Part shown: positions 43,883 to 53,319 of the stretch, piece after piece | Layout: each line of letters begins with the position of its first letter | How positions within the stretch are numbered: the first letter of the stretch is position 1 | Assembly: GCA_903930255.1 (NCBI GenBank) | Contig: CAIYYA010000255.1 | Location: 1 to 64,000 of the forward strand | Origin: an uncultured beta proteobacterium | GTDB taxonomy: Bacteria > Pseudomonadota > Gammaproteobacteria > Burkholderiales > Burkholderiaceae_C | Direction of reading: 5' to 3' | DNA length: 64,000 bases | Notes under the pieces: generated by a model | Told to the model about the DNA's origin: nothing | The model's input: only the letters and a program-made list of their open reading frames with translations | Databases searched by the model: none | Position numbers and translations under genes: made by a program

Positions 43883-45076
43883 TCATTGGATATTGCACTC
43901 ATGGCGCAGCAGCGCCAGTGCATCGCTGAGTTTGGCATCGTGGTCACTCAGTAGTGTGGCTTGGGCTTGCGCCACAAAATCTTGCCAGAGTTGTTCAAAA
44001 TCGCTTTGATAGGGCTCAGGTGCGCGCGCGCGGATGAAGTCGCTGCCGAGTTGGGCTTGCAGGCCGCTTTTGCGAATTTTGCGCACCAGGGTGGCTGCCG
44101 CTTTGTCGCTCAGCAGAGCTTTGGGGGCTGTTCCAGCGGCGATGCAAAGCAACAGGGTGAGTACCGTGCTGTCGTCGGTATGGCCTTGGGTTAATTTTTG
44201 CCAGGCTGCTGACTGGTTGCGGTCGTGCTGATCGACTTCGCTCAAGGCGTCTTCGAGCCAGAAGTAGCGCCCCATGAAGGCTGGCAGTTGGTCAAACAGT
44301 TTGCGAATGGGCAACTTGGGGTCGATGATTTTGGGCAGATCGCTATGCACACTTTGCAGCACGCCTTGTACCACCGAGTGCAGTGGTGCCGGTAAATCAG
44401 CTGGCATTGCCAGCACAACAGTAGCAGTTTTTTTGCGCAGGCTCTGAATCATTTTTTCAAACGTGACCCAGTCTGGCATGTCAGGCTGGCGCGTGGCCTG
44501 GGCCAGCAAGGCGGTTCGAATCACGGCTTCGGCGTCGGGTTCGGCGTCGTGCAGGTCATCCGGTGCTAGGCCTAATTGGCTGGCCAGCCAAAAAGCGGCT
44601 TCAACCGTTTGGGCAGCACGGCTGCGCTGTGCAAGTTCAGCTTGATAGTCGGCGTAACCAAGCAGCGACCAGCGCTCGAGCTGGGGAATATGCCGGTCGT
44701 TGAAAGCACCGCGCTCGTTCATGCCAAAGTGGCTGTTTTGCGGCATCACAATGAGTGCTTTGAGCATGTCTGAGCCAGCTTTGGAGCGCGACAGCAGGGT
44801 GTTGTCACGCAGACTCTCAGCCGCTAAGCGCAGGTCGCCCTGGCTGCTGTGTTGCAACGCCAGGCTCACCAGATTGACCAGTCGCTCGCGTGCACGCTCC
44901 AGATCAGGGCGCAAAAACTCGCTGCCAAAATAGCGTGCAATCTGCACCATGCCCTTGGGCGCTTCTACGTCAAAGGCGTCGAGTTTGGCTTGGTTGAGCA
45001 GGCCATGCTGCAAGCCGAAGTGCAGCGCCTGCTCAAAAAACGGCCGCGCGTCAAACAGGGCAACCGGGGCGTTCAT
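43883..45076 (-). CDS. Hypothetical protein, last gene of the J-domain cluster
   Basis: I do not recognise this 397-residue family. It looks all-alpha and soluble, without signal peptide or membrane helix; no enzyme motif stands out. The N-terminus FDARPFFEQALHFGLQHGLLNQ and ARERLVNLVSLALQHSSQGDLRLAAESLRDN are helical-repeat-like stretches. Its ATG is immediately coupled to the previous gene: the stop of that gene ends at the same base 45076. The four-gene set (J-domain protein and three such proteins) reads as one transcript. Confidence 0.6.
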   Translation of the reverse strand: MNAPVALFDARPFFEQALHFGLQHGLLNQAKLDAFDVEAPKGMVQIARYFGSEFLRPDLERARERLVNLVSLALQHSSQGDLRLAAESLRDNTLLSRSKAGSDMLKALIVMPQNSHFGMNERGAFNDRHIPQLERWSLLGYADYQAELAQRSRAAQTVEAAFWLASQLGLAPDDLHDAEPDAEAVIRTALLAQATRQPDMPDWVTFEKMIQSLRKKTATVVLAMPADLPAPLHSVVQGVLQSVHSDLPKIIDPKLPIRKLFDQLPAFMGRYFWLEDALSEVDQHDRNQSAAWQKLTQGHTDDSTVLTLLLCIAAGTAPKALLSDKAAATLVRKIRKSGLQAQLGSDFIRARAPEPYQSDFEQLWQDFVAQAQATLLSDHDAKLSDALALLRHECNIQ

Positions 45077-45822
45077 TAAATGGCCGACTCTTCGTCAGAT
45101 TCGTCAAGCGCAGCCGGTGTTGCTTTGCCGCGGTCGGTGTCACTGGTCTCAACCTTGCCATCGTCATCGCTGGCTTCTTCATCTTGCTGCCCTAGCTCAA
45201 AGGCGCGTGCTTTGGCACGCAGCACCAACAGCATCTCGATGAACAGATCGGGATTTTTGGTGCGCAGCAGCCAGGCCAGTTGCATCCAGTCTTGGTCGGC
45301 CACCTCGTCCTCATCGAGTTTGGGGCGAGCGTAAGCATTGGCATATAGCTCGTCTTCAGAGACAACACTGCCATCGTCTTCAGCTGCCTCAAAACTGCCG
45401 GTGCGTGCAAAGCTTTCGATGCGGCTCCATTTTTCGTCAAAATAATCGGCCAGCGCTTCGCTGCCACCTTCAAGATCACCGATCGCATTGACAAACTCCA
45501 GTGTGTCGGCGTCGTCACGAAAGATGATCGAGTTGACCATGCCGCGCAAATGGGTGCGGGTCAGGTCGCGGTATTGTTTTTCGATCACCACCGCGCGGGC
45601 GAATTGCTCAGGCGTGAGCATCAGGTTGATGATGGACGACTTGGAGCTGTCGTATTCACGAATCACAGCCAGCACGTCTTTGGGGGGCAACTGCTCGAGC
45701 ACCAGCATCAGTGCATGGTCGCCTTCGGCATCCGCCAGTGCCACCAAGGCGGATTCGGCGCCCACAATGTCGCCAGCCGCAATCAGGCTCTGGGTCTGTT
45801 CAATCAAGGCCAGGTGGTGCAT
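45076..45822 (-). CDS. Hypothetical helical protein with acidic C-terminus, J-domain cluster
   Basis: No family is recognised for this 248-residue protein. The first 150 residues look like tandem helices (ALIEQTQSLIAAGDIVGAESALVALADAEGD resembles a TPR/HEAT-type unit; PPKDVLAVIREYDSSKSSIINLMLTPEQ resembles magnesium-transporter-like helical repeats). The last 45 residues are strongly acidic and low-complexity (DEEASDDDGK..., DESDEES). It starts 12 bases after the preceding gene and joins the next without a gap. An adaptor or quality-control role with the J-domain protein is possible, but this is guesswork. Confidence 0.6.
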   Translation of the reverse strand: MHHLALIEQTQSLIAAGDIVGAESALVALADAEGDHALMLVLEQLPPKDVLAVIREYDSSKSSIINLMLTPEQFARAVVIEKQYRDLTRTHLRGMVNSIIFRDDADTLEFVNAIGDLEGGSEALADYFDEKWSRIESFARTGSFEAAEDDGSVVSEDELYANAYARPKLDEDEVADQDWMQLAWLLRTKNPDLFIEMLLVLRAKARAFELGQQDEEASDDDGKVETSDTDRGKATPAALDESDEESAI

Positions 45823-45834
45823 GGGTGTTCTCTC

Positions 45835-46416
45835 TTATTCTTTGCGGTCAAAACCCTGACCTTCGAGCCAGTTGGCACTGGCTTCGTCGTGGTCAACATC
45901 GTGGTGATGATCGTCATCGGCATCAAAGTCGTGCCCATGGTCCTGATCACGTCGCTGGGTTTTGCCGTGCGCTGTTTCGTCTGAACCCTGTTCGTGGGCC
46001 TCATCGCCGTGTCCATGGTGGTGTGACGAGGGGCGTTGCAGCAAATATTCGAGCGCTGCCGCCACGGTCATGAACCATTCACCTTTTGGCTCTTGCAGAA
46101 CCCCATCGGCCAATTCTTCTGCCCAAGGGGTTAATTGCACGGCGTCAGCCAGGCTGTCCCATTCTGGAAAGTCTTCAGGCTCCAGCGTTAGCACATGCTC
46201 AATGGCTGCGGGTTGTTCGAAATGAAAGCCGCCATGAAAGGCTGCTGCGACCATTTCAGGGTTGATCTCAATCATTTGGCGCAAAAAAGCCATTTGACTG
46301 CGCTTTTCGGCCAGGCGGTGACGCAACACGTCGCGGCCTTCCGAATCGGTGCTGAGGTCGTCAATCTCGGCTTGGTAAGCGCTGCGCAAGTTGCGAAAAA
46401 AAGAAGACATGCTCAT
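45835..46416 (-). CDS. Hypothetical protein with His/Asp-rich tail, J-domain cluster
   Basis: In this 193-residue protein, residues 1-125 are globular and mostly helical with no recognised family (FFRNLRSAYQAEIDDLSTDSEGRDVLRHRLAEKRSQMAFLRQ). From about residue 130 it becomes low-complexity and rich in His, Asp and Glu (HHHGHGDEAHEQ, DHGHDFDADDDHHHDVDHDE), the kind of tail that binds Ni, Zn or Co. The tail may be a metal store or sensor. The gene follows the J-domain gene by 23 bases and precedes the acidic-tail protein by 12. Confidence 0.6.
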   Translation of the reverse strand: MSMSSFFRNLRSAYQAEIDDLSTDSEGRDVLRHRLAEKRSQMAFLRQMIEINPEMVAAAFHGGFHFEQPAAIEHVLTLEPEDFPEWDSLADAVQLTPWAEELADGVLQEPKGEWFMTVAAALEYLLQRPSSHHHGHGDEAHEQGSDETAHGKTQRRDQDHGHDFDADDDHHHDVDHDEASANWLEGQGFDRKE

Positions 46417-46439
46417 GGTGTTGACTTCGAAAGTTGGGT

Positions 46440-46724
46440 TTAGGGAGTGGGCACGATGCGCCGAATATAGTTTTGCCAGATCGTGCGCGCCGTGTCGATC
46501 GGGCTGTCGAGCAAATTGCGCTGCCGATTGTCGTCGTAAGCTTGGCGCTTGCCAGCATCGGACAGCACATCGTAAGCCTCTTGCACCGTGCGAAAGCGTG
46601 CAGGCGCGTCTGGCGCAGCGTTGCGGTCCGGGTGCACAAGTGCGGCTTGTTGGCGAAAAGCCTTTTTGATGTCGGCCAAGCTGGCGCTACTGCGCAGGCC
46701 TAGCGCGGCGTAATGGTCTTGCAT
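46440..46724 (-). CDS. Small DnaJ-like J-domain protein
   Basis: The J domain covers about residues 3-66 of this 94-residue protein: DHYAALGLRSSASLADIKKAFRQQ is helix I-II, followed by the essential HPD tripeptide in LVHPDRNA and AYDVLSDAGKRQAYD. It has neither G/F region nor zinc domain, so it is a type III co-chaperone that would recruit and stimulate DnaK ATPase through its partners. A short C-terminal extension (TARTIWQNYIRR) may contact them. It starts the four-gene cluster, suggesting that the other three are its clients or adaptors. Confidence 0.88.
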   Translation of the reverse strand: MQDHYAALGLRSSASLADIKKAFRQQAALVHPDRNAAPDAPARFRTVQEAYDVLSDAGKRQAYDDNRQRNLLDSPIDTARTIWQNYIRRIVPTP

Positions 46725-46751
46725 GAATCGGGGCTGGGGTGGAGTGGGTGC

Positions 46752-48815
46752 TTATTTTCGCACTTCAACCAAACAGTCGTAAAAAGTCGGTCCGCCGCCC
46801 AGGTCGGTGAGCTTCTGGCTGGTGAGTTGATTGACATTGGTGCCATCCAGACCAAACTTGCGCCACCAGACACCCAGACCGTTGACGACACCTAGGCGCG
46901 CGCGCGCACTGATGTGGGCTTTGCAATGGTGCGTGCCGCGTGCGTTAAACACGCAAACCGTGTCGCCGCTGGCAATGCCGCGTGCGGCAGCATCGGCAGC
47001 GTGCATTTCCAGCAGCGGCTCGCCTTCGATGTCGCGCAAGCTTTTTACGTTGACAAAGCTCGAGTTCAAGAAGTTGCGCGCGGGCGGTGAAATCATGGCC
47101 AAGGGGTAGCTGCTGCAGCTGTTGAACGCTTCGTGATTGGGCACATGATCGGCCAGGCCATCGAGACCCAGCTGTGCTAAGCGCTCGCTAAAAAACTCGC
47201 AGCGCCCGGACGGAGTCGGAAAGTTGCCTTCGGCAAAGGGTGCATCTGGTGTGGGCAGTGTGACAAAACCTTTCGCCAGCAGCACCTCAAAATCAATGCC
47301 CGTGCCAAACGCCTGGCGGCACAGGGTTTCATCGCTGTCGTCAAAGCAGCCATCGGTAAAGCCCATGCGTTGCGCCAATTCGCGAAAAATTTGTGTGTTT
47401 GGCTTGGCTTGGCCAAGTGGCGCGATGGCTGGGCGATTCAGCAACACGTCGGTATGGCCATAGCTGCGATGGATGTCCCAGTGCTCCAGCTGCGTGGTGG
47501 CGGGCAGGATGTAGTCGGCATAGTCCGCCGTGTCGGTTTGAAAGTGCTCCAGCACCACGGTAAAAAGGTCTTCACGCGCGAGGCCTTGCTGCACCTTGGC
47601 GGACTCGGGAGCTACCGCCAGTGGATTGCTGTTGTAAACCACCAATGCCTCAATGGCCGGGCCAAACTCGGCACTGCAGGGGCGCAGCAAGTCGTCCCCC
47701 AGTGTGCTCATATTGATAGCACGCGGAGCACGTCCAGCAAGCAGTTCGGACTGTTGAAGCCAATTTTGTTGAACCGGAAAACTGCCCGAACTCGACAACA
47801 GAACACCCCCTGCGCGGTTGCGCCAGGCGCCAATCAGTGCGGGCAAAGCCGCAATCAGGCGCACCGCATTGGCACCGCCGTGCACGCGCTGCAGACCGTA
47901 GTTCATGCGAATGGCGGCTGGTTGCTGGTTGTTTGCGCAAGCGCCGTAAGCGAGCGCCAGTGCACGAATCTGCTCGGTTTCGATGCCACAAACCAGCGCA
48001 GCGCGCTCAGGCGGCCATTGCAATGCCCGCTCACGCATGGCTTGCCAACCCAGGGTGTAACGCGCTAGGTAGTCGTGGTCGAGCCAGTCGTGGGTGATCA
48101 GCTCGTGCATCAAGGCCAGCGCCAGTGCGCCGTCGGTACCAGGCAGCAGGGCAATGTGCTCGTGGCATTTGTCAGCGGTTTCGCTTTTGCGCGGGTCGAT
48201 GCAGATCAGCTTGGCGCCATTGCGCTTGGCCTGGTTGGCATAGCGCCAGAAATGTAGGTTGCTGCTGATCGAGTTACTGCCCCAGATCAGGATCAGTTTT
48301 GACTGCGCAAAAAATTCGACCCGCATGCCCAGTTTGCCACCCAGCGTGTGCACCAAGCCCTCACCCCCGGCAGCTGCGCAAATGGTGCGGTTCAGCAGTG
48401 AAGCACCGAGTTTGTGAAAAAAGCGCGCGGCGATGCTCTCGCCTTGCACCAAACCCATGGTGCCGGCGTAGCTGTAGGGCAGGATGGCTTGCGGGTTGCG
48501 CGCTGCAATTGCAGCTAGGCGCGTTGCAATGTCGCTCAGCGCGGCATCCCAACTGACCGGCTCAAACTGGCCCGAACCCTTGCTGCCCACGCGCTTCAAG
48601 GGTTGCACGACACGCTCAGGGTGATAGGTGCGCTCGGTGTAGCGCGAAACCTTGGTGCAGAGTGCACCATCGGTGTGCGGGTGGGCCGGGTTGCCTTGCA
48701 CTTTGATGGCGATGCCGCGTTCCACTGTAGTGAGGAGCGAGCAGGTGTCGGGGCAATCGTGTGGGCAAGCACCCAGCACTTGGGTTGATGTGGGGGAATT
48801 TGGTGAATGGGTCAT
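46752..48815 (-). CDS. Molybdopterin (bis-MGD) oxidoreductase with N-terminal 4Fe-4S site
   Basis: This catalytic subunit (687 residues) of the DMSO reductase/formate dehydrogenase superfamily has an N-terminal iron-sulfur motif CPHDCPDTC...C with the fourth Cys in GALCTKV. After it come [36 protein letters not shown] and the C-terminal molybdopterin dinucleotide-binding beta-barrel ([24 protein letters not shown]). No Tat signal is visible, so it is probably cytoplasmic. There is no electron-transfer partner subunit nearby. It overlaps the hydroxypyruvate isomerase-like gene by four bases (ATGA). The substrate cannot be predicted from sequence. Confidence 0.88.
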   Translation of the reverse strand: MTHSPNSPTSTQVLGACPHDCPDTCSLLTTVERGIAIKVQGNPAHPHTDGALCTKVSRYTERTYHPERVVQPLKRVGSKGSGQFEPVSWDAALSDIATRLAAIAARNPQAILPYSYAGTMGLVQGESIAARFFHKLGASLLNRTICAAAGGEGLVHTLGGKLGMRVEFFAQSKLILIWGSNSISSNLHFWRYANQAKRNGAKLICIDPRKSETADKCHEHIALLPGTDGALALALMHELITHDWLDHDYLARYTLGWQAMRERALQWPPERAALVCGIETEQIRALALAYGACANNQQPAAIRMNYGLQRVHGGANAVRLIAALPALIGAWRNRAGGVLLSSSGSFPVQQNWLQQSELLAGRAPRAINMSTLGDDLLRPCSAEFGPAIEALVVYNSNPLAVAPESAKVQQGLAREDLFTVVLEHFQTDTADYADYILPATTQLEHWDIHRSYGHTDVLLNRPAIAPLGQAKPNTQIFRELAQRMGFTDGCFDDSDETLCRQAFGTGIDFEVLLAKGFVTLPTPDAPFAEGNFPTPSGRCEFFSERLAQLGLDGLADHVPNHEAFNSCSSYPLAMISPPARNFLNSSFVNVKSLRDIEGEPLLEMHAADAAARGIASGDTVCVFNARGTHHCKAHISARARLGVVNGLGVWWRKFGLDGTNVNQLTSQKLTDLGGGPTFYDCLVEVRK

Positions 48816-49660
48816 GGTGTTGCGTTCTGAATTGCAGGGTTGATTCTGTTGCGCCAGCCCAAGCCACGGGTGGTGCCACCCGGCAGTGCGCCCAGACGCG
48901 GACGGTATTCGCAGCCGATCCAGCCGGGGTAGCCCAGCGTGTCGATCAAGGCAAACAAATACGCATCATTAAGTTCGCCGCTGTCGGGCTCCTGGCGCTC
49001 GGGCACACTGGCAATTTGGATGTGGCCGATGCGTCCCCGGCTCAGATCGCGGCGCAGTTTGCTGGTCACGTCGCCCTCAGACACTTGACAGTGGTACAGA
49101 TCCATCTGGATTTGCAGGTTGGTAACGTTCAATGCATCGAGGACTGCGTGGGCTTGATCTTGCCGGTGCAAAAAATAGCCGGGCATGTCGCGCAGGTTGA
49201 TTGGCTCAAGCAGCAGGGTGACAGCGCAGCGCGCTGCTGCTTCGCAAGCCCAGCGCAGGTTGCCCAGCAACACATTGTGCAGATGATCTCGTGCTATCCC
49301 TGCTGGCATCAAACCGCTCATCACATGCAGGCGAGGGCATTGCAGCGCTGTGCAGTATTCCAGCGCCAACGCCATGCCTTGACGAAACTCGGCTTCACGG
49401 CCTGGCAGACAGGCCAGGCCACGCTGACCGCTGTCCCAGGCGTGTGTGTTTGAGGCACCATTGGTGCCACCGGCTGGTGCATTGAACAGCACTTGCTGCA
49501 AACCATTAACGCGCAGGCGGGCGCTAATTTCGTGGCTCGGCCAGGCGTAGGGAAACAGGTATTCGACCGCAGTAAACCCATCGCGCGCTGCCGCCTCAAA
49601 ACGATCCAGAAAGGCCAGTTCGGGGTATAAAAAACTCAGGTTGGCAGCAAAACGGGGCAT
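48812..49660 (-). CDS. hyi: Hydroxypyruvate isomerase-like TIM-barrel protein
   Basis: The protein has 282 residues. The N-terminus [38 protein letters not shown] is the Hyi pattern, and the metal-binding glutamates appear in [17 protein letters not shown] and WIGCEYRP. Hyi interconverts hydroxypyruvate and tartronate semialdehyde in glyoxylate use; some relatives are instead 2-oxo-tetronate isomerases. No glyoxylate carboligase or tartronate reductase gene is adjacent, so the pathway is uncertain. It lies 14 bases after the MBL-fold gene and overlaps the molybdopterin oxidoreductase gene by four bases, so the three form one transcript. Confidence 0.83.
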   Translation of the reverse strand: MPRFAANLSFLYPELAFLDRFEAAARDGFTAVEYLFPYAWPSHEISARLRVNGLQQVLFNAPAGGTNGASNTHAWDSGQRGLACLPGREAEFRQGMALALEYCTALQCPRLHVMSGLMPAGIARDHLHNVLLGNLRWACEAAARCAVTLLLEPINLRDMPGYFLHRQDQAHAVLDALNVTNLQIQMDLYHCQVSEGDVTSKLRRDLSRGRIGHIQIASVPERQEPDSGELNDAYLFALIDTLGYPGWIGCEYRPRLGALPGGTTRGLGWRNRINPAIQNATP

Positions 49661-49674
49661 ATTTCAAACATTCC

Positions 49675-50598
49675 TCAGGTATTTTGCACGGCTTGCCCGT
49701 TGCGTAGGGCGGCTTTGCTGTGCACCAGTTCGTCCACCAGCTGCGTGAGCCAGTCGGCCAGGTCGAGTGTGTTGGCTTGGTCTTGATGAATGTGCAGCAA
49801 CAGTTCGGTGGTCTTGGCCCAGGCCAGTAAGTCTAGCCATTCAATGCGTTGGGCTTCGAGCAGCTTGAATTTGATCAGCACCTTGGCTGCATAGCGAATG
49901 TGACGCTCGGGTGATTGCACAAAGCCCGCGAGGCGCCGGCGCGCGCGCCCAATGGCTGCTGAGACATCGCTAAACGCGCCGCCATGTCCGGGTATGACCA
50001 AACGCGGTGCCAGCGTTTCGATCAAGTCCAACGTCGTTGCGACATCGTCAAAAGCCTGGTCGCCGTCGAGTTCGGGGAAAACCACGCCAAAACCGTTTTC
50101 CCAAAGGGCATCGGCAGAGAGCATGAGTCTTGACTGCGGCTCAAACAAAATGACCGAGTCGGGGTCGTGCCCGGGCGCTGCGTGTACTTGCCAAAGGGCA
50201 TCGCCCAGACGGATTTCGCTGTTCGCCTGCAAGGTGCCGGTATAACTAAATGCCGGACATTGCTGACCGGTTGGGGTGTACGACAAGGCGTGCGGGTTCC
50301 ATGGGCTTACATGCCTGGCTTGTCCTGGTGGAATCAGCGTTTGCATGGCCGGGTAGCGCTGTTGCAGCGCCGCATTGCCGCCACAGTGGTCGCTGTGCAA
50401 ATGGGTGTTGAGCAGCACATCGAGGCTGCGCCCTTGCAACTCGGCTTCAAGCAACGCCAGAGTTTGACTGGCGTGGGTGGCGTAGCCGCTGTCGATCAGT
50501 GCGCAGTGATCTGTGCCGCAGATCAACACGTTATTGCTGGATAACCAGCCGCGCTCAAGCAGCGTCACGCCAGCGGGTAAATGAAAAGTTTGGTGCAT
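49675..50598 (-). CDS. MBL-fold metallo-hydrolase
   Basis: In this 307-residue protein the zinc-binding signature HLHSDHCGG lies in LLNTHLHSDHCGGNAALQQRYP near residue 68. Later His residues occur in AAPGHDPDSVILFE and IPGHGGAFSD, as in glyoxalase II and quorum-quenching lactonase relatives. The C-terminal helical part (from about 220, ARRRLAGFVQSPERHIRYAAKVLIKFKLLE) is the extra region found in several broad MBL groups. It is the first gene of the three-gene group with hyi and the molybdopterin oxidoreductase. Substrate is unknown. Confidence 0.87.
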   Translation of the reverse strand: MHQTFHLPAGVTLLERGWLSSNNVLICGTDHCALIDSGYATHASQTLALLEAELQGRSLDVLLNTHLHSDHCGGNAALQQRYPAMQTLIPPGQARHVSPWNPHALSYTPTGQQCPAFSYTGTLQANSEIRLGDALWQVHAAPGHDPDSVILFEPQSRLMLSADALWENGFGVVFPELDGDQAFDDVATTLDLIETLAPRLVIPGHGGAFSDVSAAIGRARRRLAGFVQSPERHIRYAAKVLIKFKLLEAQRIEWLDLLAWAKTTELLLHIHQDQANTLDLADWLTQLVDELVHSKAALRNGQAVQNT

Positions 50599-50729
50599 CG
50601 TTATTCTTGACTAGCAATCAAGTTCAGCCCGCCTTGAGATGAAATCGGTGGGAAGATGAAAACGCAAATCAAAATCCATTTCCAAGCGGATAGAACGTAG
50701 CGAATTGAACGTCATTGAGGGTCAAGACG

Positions 50730-52424
50730 TTATTTACCACTGCGCAACTCACGGCGCAGAATTTTGCCGACATTGGACTTGGGCAGTTCGTCACGGAACT
50801 CAATGTATTTGGGATGTTTGTAGCCGGTCAGATTGTCGCGGCAATAGCGGGCTACGTCGTCTTCGCTGAGCGTTGGGTCGTCTTTGATGATAAAAACTTT
50901 GATGGCTTCACCCTGTTTGGCATCGGGAACGCCCACAGCAGCGCATTCGACGACACCTGGGCAGAGCGAGATCACGTTCTCCAATTCATTCGGATAGACG
51001 TTGAAACCACTCACCAAAATCATGTCTTTTTTGCGGTCAACAATGGTGGTGAAGCCGCGCTCATCCATGATGCCTATGTCGCCGGTGCGCAGAAAACCGT
51101 CGGGTGTGAACGCTGCCGCCGTCTCTTCGGGTTGCCGGTAATAGCCGCTCATGACGTTCGGCCCTTTGATGCAAATTTCGCCTGCAGCGCCCAGTGGTCG
51201 TGCTTCACCAGCATCGTTTTTGATAGCAATTTCAATGCCGGGCAGTGGCAGACCAATGCTCCCGGTAAATTCGTGACTGGTGACCGGGTTGTTGGTGCCA
51301 ATGGCACAGGTTTCGCTCATGCCCCAGCCTTCGATCATCGGGCTACCGGTCACTTTGAGCCAGTGTTGTGCCGTGCCAAGTGAGGCGGCCATGCCTCCAG
51401 CCTGCGCTACACACAGCGATGAAAAATCGACATTTTTGAACTGGGGATGCTGCAGGAGCGCATTGAACAGGGTGTTGACCGCTGGCAGCAGGTGAAACGG
51501 ACGCATTTTGAGTGTTTCGACAAATTTGCCGATGTCACGCGGGTTGGGAATGAGCGTCATGTGTGAGCCCCAGCGCATTGACAAGAGCGACAGCGTCAGC
51601 GCAAAGATGTGGTAAAGCGGCAGCGCAGTGATGTTGTTGGCATCGCGCATGTCGCCGATGCGTCCAAGCGCCGGGGTGAACCAGGCTTCTGCTTGCAAAA
51701 TAGCAGCCACGATGTTGCGATGCGTCAGAATGGCGCCTTTACTCAGACCCGTGGTGCCGCCGGTGTATTGCAAAAATGCAATGCTATCGAGCGTGCAATT
51801 GCTGCTTTTGAATGGCAAACTGGCTCCGATTTGCAGTGCATTCATAAAGGGGGTCACACTGCGGCCGTTGGACAGAGGCAGGGTGAAAGCGGGCACCATT
51901 TTGGCCAAGTGGCGCACGGCAAACGTGATCCAGTGACCATACCAGAAGCCCAACAGGTCACCCATTGAGGCCAGCACCACATGCTGCACGGCCGTTTGGT
52001 CAATCACTTCGGCCAAGGTTGCCGCAAAGTTTTCCAGAACCACAATCACGGTAGACCCGGAGTCATTCAACTGGTGTTTGAGTTCGCGTGCGGTATAGAG
52101 TGGGTTCACGTTGACGCAGGTGTAGCCACTGCGCAGCACGGCGGACATGGTCACTGAAAACTGTGGAATATTGGGCAACATGATGGCCACGCGTGCGTCG
52201 CTTGGCAAACCCAGCGACTGCAACCAGGCTCCCAGTGCGTCGGCATACTGGTGCACTTGTCGGTAGCTAAGCCAGCGCTCCATGCAGATACAAAACGGCC
52301 GATCGGCATTTTTGCGAAAGGACTCATCCAGCAAGGCGCCCAGCGACGGGTATTGTTCGGGCCGCACGGTATGCGGCACACCCTCGGGATAACTGTTGAG
52401 CCAAACCTTGTTCATGGTGTCCAT
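50730..52424 (-). CDS. fadD: Long-chain-fatty-acid–CoA ligase (FadD family)
   Basis: This ANL-superfamily acyl-CoA synthetase (564 residues) activates fatty acids with ATP and CoA at the inner membrane. The P-loop signature is LQYTGGTTGLSKGA. The adenylation motifs EGWGMSET, TGDIGIMDERGFTTIVDRKKDMILVSG and VYPNELE follow, and the catalytic Lys lies near the C-terminus in LPKSNVGKILRREL. Start ATG 52424, or ATG 52415, which gives MNKVWLNSYPEGVP as in many homologues. The gene downstream is 131 bases away. A hypothetical gene lies upstream on the same strand. Confidence 0.92.
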   Translation of the reverse strand: MDTMNKVWLNSYPEGVPHTVRPEQYPSLGALLDESFRKNADRPFCICMERWLSYRQVHQYADALGAWLQSLGLPSDARVAIMLPNIPQFSVTMSAVLRSGYTCVNVNPLYTARELKHQLNDSGSTVIVVLENFAATLAEVIDQTAVQHVVLASMGDLLGFWYGHWITFAVRHLAKMVPAFTLPLSNGRSVTPFMNALQIGASLPFKSSNCTLDSIAFLQYTGGTTGLSKGAILTHRNIVAAILQAEAWFTPALGRIGDMRDANNITALPLYHIFALTLSLLSMRWGSHMTLIPNPRDIGKFVETLKMRPFHLLPAVNTLFNALLQHPQFKNVDFSSLCVAQAGGMAASLGTAQHWLKVTGSPMIEGWGMSETCAIGTNNPVTSHEFTGSIGLPLPGIEIAIKNDAGEARPLGAAGEICIKGPNVMSGYYRQPEETAAAFTPDGFLRTGDIGIMDERGFTTIVDRKKDMILVSGFNVYPNELENVISLCPGVVECAAVGVPDAKQGEAIKVFIIKDDPTLSEDDVARYCRDNLTGYKHPKYIEFRDELPKSNVGKILRRELRSGK

Positions 52425-52463
52425 TTGCAGATGAGTTCTTGAGCACCCATTGTGGCGGCAACT

Positions 52464-53222
52464 TTAGGTTTGCGGGCTTGGGGCTAACGCTAGGGTTTGC
52501 TGCAATTGCGAGCTGCAGCGACTGGCTTCGTCATCAAACAGACGCGTAATCCAGTCGGTTTCACGCGCCTGGATGGTTTCCAGAAAATACGCAACTTTGC
52601 CGCCTTGGCGCGCCATGCTGGCAAAGTGTTCAAAACCAGACTCTAAAAATGTATGCAAAGCTGCCAAACCGGCCAGCTGTGCGGGTTGCCGCATCATTTT
52701 TAGCAGCATGCGCAAACCGGGCTTGCGCGTGAAGCGACCCAGCGACTGGCCAATTTCAATCACCGTTGTCAATTGCCAAAGGCGCTGCTGGCGTTGACCA
52801 ACCCTGCGCCAGGCCTGCACATAGGCTTGCGCGTCGGGCGCTGATTCGCCGCTTGGCCAATTTTGGGCCATGGCGAAATCGAGCGCTTCGGTCGCCTGAT
52901 GCAGTTGTGCCAGCGTCAGTGCCGTGCTGACCACCGATTCAGGCAGTGCGCGCTCGAGCGTTCCAGCCATGCGCGCAAACTGGGCATCGCGTTCGCTGAA
53001 ATCACGGGCACTGTAAAGGTCTTGCAGAAAAAAACGGGTGCTGGAACCATACATGGGTGAATTCAACAGGTCAGCGTAGGTGCCAGCAAAGCGCAGTGCT
53101 TGCAAGGACTTGACGCGCACGCAGGTCATCTGCAAGGCGCTGTGTTGTGTGGATAATTTGCGCAACTCGGCAACTTGGCTCAGTGCGTGGCGAATTTCTT
53201 GGGCTGCGTGCATGATGGACAA
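52464..53222 (-). CDS. Hypothetical alpha-helical protein
   Basis: I recognise no named family for this 252-residue protein. It is predicted all-helical and cytoplasmic, with no signal peptide. Segments such as RFFLQDLYSARDFSERDAQFARMAGTLERALP look conserved, because aromatic and charged residues are regularly placed, and I believe similar proteins accompany fadD in other Burkholderiales. Near the end, FFASMARQGG-like FEHFASMARQGGKVAYFLETIQARE is another dense motif. It lies 39 bases before fadD on the same strand, so a link to lipid metabolism is possible. The start is divergent from the GNAT gene. Confidence 0.65.
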   Translation of the reverse strand: MSIMHAAQEIRHALSQVAELRKLSTQHSALQMTCVRVKSLQALRFAGTYADLLNSPMYGSSTRFFLQDLYSARDFSERDAQFARMAGTLERALPESVVSTALTLAQLHQATEALDFAMAQNWPSGESAPDAQAYVQAWRRVGQRQQRLWQLTTVIEIGQSLGRFTRKPGLRMLLKMMRQPAQLAGLAALHTFLESGFEHFASMARQGGKVAYFLETIQARETDWITRLFDDEASRCSSQLQQTLALAPSPQT

Positions 53223-53319
53223 AGTTTATCGGCTGAATTTGTCTGGTGTCCACAACAACAGGGGTCGGAGTGCATTGATTAGAGCTTTGCATCTAAGGGA
53301 AAACCCTTACATTAGTCGC

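Noticed and set aside
47711-47775. Possible further copy of the palindromic repeat in the molybdopterin oxidoreductase gene
   Set aside because: Only the outer ends (TTGATAGC and CCAATTTT) resemble the consensus; the spacing is ten bases too long and the centre does not match.
53080-53319. N-terminal extension of the GNAT ORF
   Set aside because: It overlaps the divergent hypothetical gene and its promoter region and has no similarity to acetyltransferases; ATG 53320 is preferred.
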